From: an uncultured Collinsella sp.
GTDB lineage: Bacteria > Actinomycetota > Coriobacteriia > Coriobacteriales > Coriobacteriaceae
Reading direction: 5' to 3'
Length of the DNA: 64,000 nucleotides
Assembly: GCA_937950325.1 (NCBI GenBank)
Contig: CALFDJ010000035.1
Coordinates: 1-64,000 of the forward strand
A program made the position numbers and the translations under genes. Shown piece by piece: positions 60,401 through 64,000 of the stretch. The notes under the pieces were generated by a model, which saw only the letters and a program-made list of their open reading frames with translations, made no database searches and had not been told where the DNA came from. Each line of letters begins with the position of its first letter. Position 1 is the first letter of the stretch.

Positions 60401-61843
60401 GTGCTTAATAGATTCCGCATGCTCGTCGCCTGTGCTTTGACCTTCGCGCTTTGCTGGGTGCCGGGATTTGCGTTTGCTGGGGACGCTGAGGACGGGGCCC
60501 AGGTTGCTGCGACCGCTCATGGGCTTTCCTATGGGATCGAGGGTTTTGAGCGGCTGGCCAAGGGGACCGCTCGTGCTATGGAGGGCCAGCCTGAGGGCTA
60601 CCGGTTTCCCGTTGACGAGGACGTGGACCTTGTAGTGGCGCCTGCTGCCGATCGCGTTGTGGTGTGGGTATCGCCCAAGGCGGTCGAGAAGTATGGATTG
60701 GATCCGCAGGACAACGAGTGCGTATCGGGTCTCAAGGCCCTCGTCTGTAAGCTCGACAGCGCAAACTGCATGGGAGGTGCGCGGCTGGGGGACGTGGATC
60801 TTCCTTGGTATGTCACGGCGGAGACAACGTTTGATGCCGGCGGGTATACCTATGGCTTTAACGAGCGCGGTGCGGATGGGGACCGCTATGTGGTGATTGC
60901 ATCAGCCTCGGGTGATGCCAAGGGCGGTGCGCGTTGGCTTGATAGCGCTCAAATGGTAGAGGCATCGTCTGTCGTGTTGCGGGATGAGCAGGGGCCCTTG
61001 ACCTCTCTGGCTTCCTTATTGGGCGGCATCGACTATCGCCCGTTTTGGGTGTCCATAAAAACGAGCGGCCTTGCCCTGCTGATCTCCTTTGCGCTGGGCC
61101 TGTTTGCTGCGTGGAAGACTATGGGTACCACGAGCCGCGTGAAGGGTTTGCTTGATTCGGTCTTTACGATTCCTATGGTGCTGCCGCCCACGGTCTGCGG
61201 TTTTCTGCTCCTCATGCTGTTTGGCCGCTCGACCGGGGTGGGCCAGTGGCTTATCGCGCACGGCATCTCGATTGTCTTTACCTGGCCGGCGGCGGTGATC
61301 TCTGCCGTGGTGGTGTCGTTCCCGCTCGTCTATCGTACGGCACTCGGCGCCTTCGAGAGCCTCGACACGCAGATGCTCGATGCGGCGCGCACGCTGGGCT
61401 GGTCCGAGCGTCGCATCTTTACCAAGCTTATGATGCCGCTTGGCTGGCCCTCGATTGCCGCCGGTACGGTCCTCGCCTTTGCCCGCGCCATGGGAGAGTT
61501 TGGCTGCACGCTGTTCTTTGCGGGCAACTATGCCGGCATTACGCAGACCATTCCGATTGCGATTTACTTTGAATGGATGGGCGGCAATACGTCGGTGGCC
61601 CTCTTTTGGGTCGTGGTCGTAATCGCGTTCAGCTTCCTAGTCATCCTGTTCATCAACATGTACACGGCGCATTCGCAAAAATACCGCGAGCGTGGCCTTT
61701 CCCGTGCGGAACGCAAGCAGGCCAAAGATCTCGCCGGACAGGGCGATTCACTCGACCCGGCGGGCGGTGATGCCTTGCGTATCGATCGCGAGGCACTGGC
61801 CGAGCTCATGTGCGATGATGCCGCATTACAGGGAGGTCGATAG
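60401..61843 (+). CDS. modB: Molybdate ABC transporter permease with N-terminal exported domain
   Basis: The C-terminal part (about 225-425) is a ModB-type permease with five membrane helices and the EAA loop MLDAARTLGWSERRIFTKLMMPL, and MVLPPTVCGF. Normal ModB has about 225 residues; here 200 residues precede the first permease helix: a signal-like helix (about 7-24) and a soluble domain (about 25-215) beginning GDAEDGAQVAATAHGLSYG. I do not recognise this domain. A charged C-terminal tail (about 430-480) also extends it. The start is GTG 60401 behind GGAG; an in-frame GTG at 60332 is less likely. It is 3 nt before modC. Confidence 0.88.
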   Translation: MLNRFRMLVACALTFALCWVPGFAFAGDAEDGAQVAATAHGLSYGIEGFERLAKGTARAMEGQPEGYRFPVDEDVDLVVAPAADRVVVWVSPKAVEKYGLDPQDNECVSGLKALVCKLDSANCMGGARLGDVDLPWYVTAETTFDAGGYTYGFNERGADGDRYVVIASASGDAKGGARWLDSAQMVEASSVVLRDEQGPLTSLASLLGGIDYRPFWVSIKTSGLALLISFALGLFAAWKTMGTTSRVKGLLDSVFTIPMVLPPTVCGFLLLMLFGRSTGVGQWLIAHGISIVFTWPAAVISAVVVSFPLVYRTALGAFESLDTQMLDAARTLGWSERRIFTKLMMPLGWPSIAAGTVLAFARAMGEFGCTLFFAGNYAGITQTIPIAIYFEWMGGNTSVALFWVVVVIAFSFLVILFINMYTAHSQKYRERGLSRAERKQAKDLAGQGDSLDPAGGDALRIDREALAELMCDDAALQGGR

Positions 61844-61846
61844 GCC

Positions 61847-62917
61847 ATGTCGCTCGTTCTGGATATTAAGAAACGTTATCCCGGGTTTGTGCTCGACATG
61901 CAGCTTGAGGCCGGCGAGGAGCGCGTGGCCTTGCTCGGTGCCTCCGGATGTGGCAAGAGCTGCACGCTGCGCTGCATTGCCGGCGTGGAGACGCCCGACG
62001 AGGGCAAGATCGTCGTCAACGGCGTGACCTTTTTTGACTCGGCGGCTGGCATCAACCTGTCACCCCAGGAGCGAAAATGCGCCCTGTTGTTCCAAAACTA
62101 TCAGCTGTTTCCCAACATGACGGTGGCCGATAACGTATGCGCCGGTGTAAAGGATGCTGGCGACGCCGCCGCGCGCAAAAAGCTCGCCGAGCGCTATCTG
62201 GGCATTTTCGGTCTGGCCGATTTTGTCGATCGCTACCCCGCGCGACTCTCGGGCGGGCAGCAGCAACGCGTGGCGCTTGCCCGTATGGTGGCGGCGCATC
62301 CGGGCATTTTTATGTTCGACGAGCCCATGAGCGCACTCGATGCGTATCTCAAGAGCGCGCTTGAGCAAAACATGCTCGACCTGTTCGACGTCTGCAACCG
62401 TACCGTGCTCTACGTGAGCCACGACATCGACGAAGCGTGCCGCCTGTGTCAGCGCATCTGCGTGATGCACGACGGGCATGTGGAGGAGATCGGCTCCATC
62501 GAGGACGTGGTCCGTCGTCCGCAGACGCTGGCGGCACTGCGCCTGACGGGCTGCAAGAATACGAGCCGCGCGCGCAAGATCGGCGACGAAGAAGTTGAGG
62601 CCCTCGACTGGGGCATGACCTTTAATGTGGGCCGTGAGGTTCGAGATGACGTGGCGTACCTCGGTATTCGTGCGAGCTACTTCCATGTTGACAATCGCGC
62701 GGAGCGGGGCCGTAACAGCTACGATTTGCACGTGGCCCGTGTGAGCGATTCGCGCTTTGAGCGGCTGGTGCTGCTGGACGTGCCGCGCGTCGATGCGCCC
62801 ACGCGTCTGCAGTGGAAGGTCAACAAGGTGGGCGTGCCTGTCGACGAGCTGCCGCAAGCAGGCGAGACGCTACGCATGCACTTCGATGCGAGTAAGATCC
62901 ATTTGGTTTGTCGATAG
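61847..62917 (+). CDS. modC: Molybdate ABC transporter ATP-binding protein
   Basis: ATPase of the molybdate importer, 356 residues. It has Walker A GASGCGKSCTLRC, the Q-loop FQNYQLFP, ABC signature LSGGQQQRVALAR and Walker B MFDEPMSALD. The C-terminal roughly 130 residues (after about 225) form a regulatory extension of the TOBE type, though less clear than in E. coli ModC. Walker A carries Cys in place of the usual Thr/Ser after GKS. It ends the molybdenum cluster with a terminator. Confidence 0.93.
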   Translation: MSLVLDIKKRYPGFVLDMQLEAGEERVALLGASGCGKSCTLRCIAGVETPDEGKIVVNGVTFFDSAAGINLSPQERKCALLFQNYQLFPNMTVADNVCAGVKDAGDAAARKKLAERYLGIFGLADFVDRYPARLSGGQQQRVALARMVAAHPGIFMFDEPMSALDAYLKSALEQNMLDLFDVCNRTVLYVSHDIDEACRLCQRICVMHDGHVEEIGSIEDVVRRPQTLAALRLTGCKNTSRARKIGDEEVEALDWGMTFNVGREVRDDVAYLGIRASYFHVDNRAERGRNSYDLHVARVSDSRFERLVLLDVPRVDAPTRLQWKVNKVGVPVDELPQAGETLRMHFDASKIHLVCR

Positions 62918-62928
62918 CGCCGGGTAAT

Positions 62929-62960
62929 GCCGTCGGGGATATAAGCCTCGGCGGCTTTGT
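62929..62960 (+). terminator. Terminator after modC
   Basis: GCCGTCGGGG (62929-62938) pairs with CCTCGGCGGC (62946-62955) with two G.U pairs, followed by TTTGTCTT. Confidence 0.7.
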
Positions 62961-63346
62961 CTTGCCGTTCGCCGAATGATGGATGACAAACTCTTATCAA
63001 CACAGATAATTATTTATTAAACGACGGCACACGACGCTGTCGTACGCATGTCGGCGGTGTTCGTCTGGACGACAACCGTTGATATAGTTACCTTCGACGA
63101 GAAAAGGAGGGTGCGCCGGTGCTGCAGATGACATATTCGCGTCGCGTTGCCGCGCGCGCCCTGTATATGGCTCGGAGCCGCATATGAGCAGGTATGTTCA
63201 CGGCTCCGGGAGAGACGACGCACAACTAAATAATCAGCTGCAAAGCAGGTTCCCCAAAATCCCGGGTTTGAGCACGGCTGGGTTTTCGCCACCCACCGTG
63301 CAGCAATACCGTAGCTATTCATTTTTGGTTCGAGAGGGGAACCGCC
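62961..63346 (+). promoter_or_regulatory. Long structured leader of the YjiM-like gene
   Basis: About 385 bases before the next gene. Two hairpins are visible: GGAGCCG...CGGCTCC (near 63174-63210) and GCACGG-C-TGGGT...ACCCA-CCGTGC (near 63272-63304), the latter an 11-bp bulged stem. A 22-codon frame (63119-63187) lies upstream of the first. An AT-rich block (62990-63025) could hold the promoter. No known riboswitch class was recognised. Confidence 0.45.
63119..63187 (+). CDS. Putative leader ORF, 22 residues
   Basis: GTG 63119 lies 8 nt after AAAAGGAGG and the frame ends TGA 63185-63187. The product begins MLQMTYSRRVAARAL and has five Arg in 22 residues. It may be a leader or a chance frame; the strong ribosome-binding site is the main support. 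Its 3' end lies inside the left arm of the first leader hairpin. Confidence 0.35.
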   Translation: MLQMTYSRRVAARALYMARSRI

Positions 63347-64000
63347 ATGGCTGAAGAATTCGATTTCCATCCGATGTGGGAGAGCCTCGGCATGAATCTT
63401 ACCGACCACGACATGCTGCTGGGCGCCGTGGGCCAGATGTACGGCGATATGTTCCTGACGCAGAACAATCGCCCCAAGTCCACGTCCTACCTGGATTTTG
63501 TCGCCACCAACATCCACAGCGGCCGTATTAAGGAGATGCTCGACAAGAAGGAGGCCGGCGAGGCCACCAAGATCGTTGGTTCGTTCTGCGTCTACGTGCC
63601 CGAGGAGATCGTACTTGCCTGTGACGGCATTCCTGTGGGCCTGTGCTCTGGCGCTGATTGGGCAACGGACAAGGTCGAGGAGCATCTGCCGCGTAACACC
63701 TGCCCGCTCATTAAGAGCTTTGCCGGCTTTAAGCTGGGCGAGGTCTGCCCCTACATTGAGTCGAGTGACCTGGTGGTAGGCGAGAACACCTGCGATGGCA
63801 AGAAGAAGGCCTACGAGTTCTTTGCCACGCAAAAGAACATGTACGTCATGGATATTCCCAACGTACACGACGAGTCGACGCTCGTGACCTGGAAGGCCGA
63901 GGTCAAGAAACTCGCCGCCAAGATCGAGGAAGAGTGCGGCGTCACGATTACGCCTGAGCGCCTGAAGGCCGCCATCCGCGCCGTCAATGAGAAGCGTCGC
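63347..64000 (+). CDS. YjiM-like 2-hydroxyacyl-CoA dehydratase family protein (5' part)
   Basis: The frame runs off the window after 218 codons. It matches the HgdB/FldC superfamily, and most closely the YjiM/double-cubane-cluster protein branch: GSFCVYVPEEIVLACDGIPV, LPRNTCPLIKSFAGFKLGE, CPYIESSDLVVGENTCDGKKKAYEF. Cysteines in CPLIKS, CPYIE and TCDGKKK are the cluster ligands in this group, which catalyses low-potential two-electron reductions with an ATP-dependent activator. ATG 63347 follows GAGAGGGGA. The activator gene, if any, is beyond the window. Confidence 0.9.
   Translation, partial: MAEEFDFHPMWESLGMNLTDHDMLLGAVGQMYGDMFLTQNNRPKSTSYLDFVATNIHSGRIKEMLDKKEAGEATKIVGSFCVYVPEEIVLACDGIPVGLCSGADWATDKVEEHLPRNTCPLIKSFAGFKLGEVCPYIESSDLVVGENTCDGKKKAYEFFATQKNMYVMDIPNVHDESTLVTWKAEVKKLAAKIEEECGVTITPERLKAAIRAVNEKRR

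Overview
The window looks like a chromosomal segment of a high-GC, anaerobic gut actinobacterium of the class Coriobacteriia, most like Collinsella. This rests on the Gram-positive/actinobacterial order of the division cluster (no ftsA; sepF-yggT-divIVA downstream), the GC-rich codon use, a YjiM-type double-cubane-cluster reductase at the right end, and the absence of respiratory genes. No rRNA, tRNA, prophage, insertion sequence or CRISPR array was seen. The genus is an inference; no database was consulted.

Region 1 (1-15.7 kb) is the division and cell-wall (dcw) cluster on the + strand: mraZ, rsmH, an ftsL-like gene, ftsI-type PBP, murF, mraY, murD, ftsW, murG, murC, murB, ftsQ, ftsZ. murE is missing from its usual place between the PBP and murF. 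A good promoter with 10-nt-spaced TGGGG-type repeats precedes mraZ. Region 2 (15.8-23.8 kb) continues with pgeF, then a complete phosphate uptake operon (pstSCAB-phoU), then yggS, sepF, yggT and divIVA. The pst-phoU block therefore interrupts a normally contiguous pgeF-yggS-sepF run. yggT has no canonical start codon and appears to begin with ATC.

Region 3 (23.9-38.6 kb) holds single genes and short units on both strands: a nitroreductase, a DUF47/PiT low-affinity phosphate pair, a Bax-inhibitor-like membrane protein, a PARG-like macrodomain protein with an altered catalytic motif, an SGNH hydrolase, thiD, thiC with a TPP riboswitch, yaaA, an M18 aminopeptidase and polA. Region 4 (38.8-47.2 kb) has a HAD phosphatase, argG preceded by an apparent arginine-rich leader peptide with attenuator-like pairings, a 56-codon small ORF, argH, ndk, rpiB, a cysteine-desulfidase-like (UPF0597) gene and a second HAD protein. 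Region 5 (47.4-57.3 kb) has a ribosomal protein S1 gene, RNase P RNA (rnpB), a YigZ protein, a C_GCAxxG_C_C protein, a MetY-like enzyme, a drug-efflux-type MFS transporter, xpt, a release-factor-like GGQ protein, a diacylglycerol-kinase-like protein and a ClC-type antiporter. Region 6 (57.5-62.9 kb) is a molybdenum cluster: moeA, mog, modA, modB (with an unusual N-terminal exported domain) and modC. The window ends inside a YjiM-like 2-hydroxyacyl-CoA-dehydratase-family gene with a long structured leader.

The most interesting non-coding signals are (i) the probable arginine attenuator of argG, (ii) three tandem 55-nt palindromic units at 29888-30104, (iii) a three-copy family of intergenic palindromes with the arm AGTTGCGGTGRAATA, and (iv) two very long perfect palindromes at 24627-24705 and 38698-38827. 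All of these palindromes lie at the 3' end of at least one gene.
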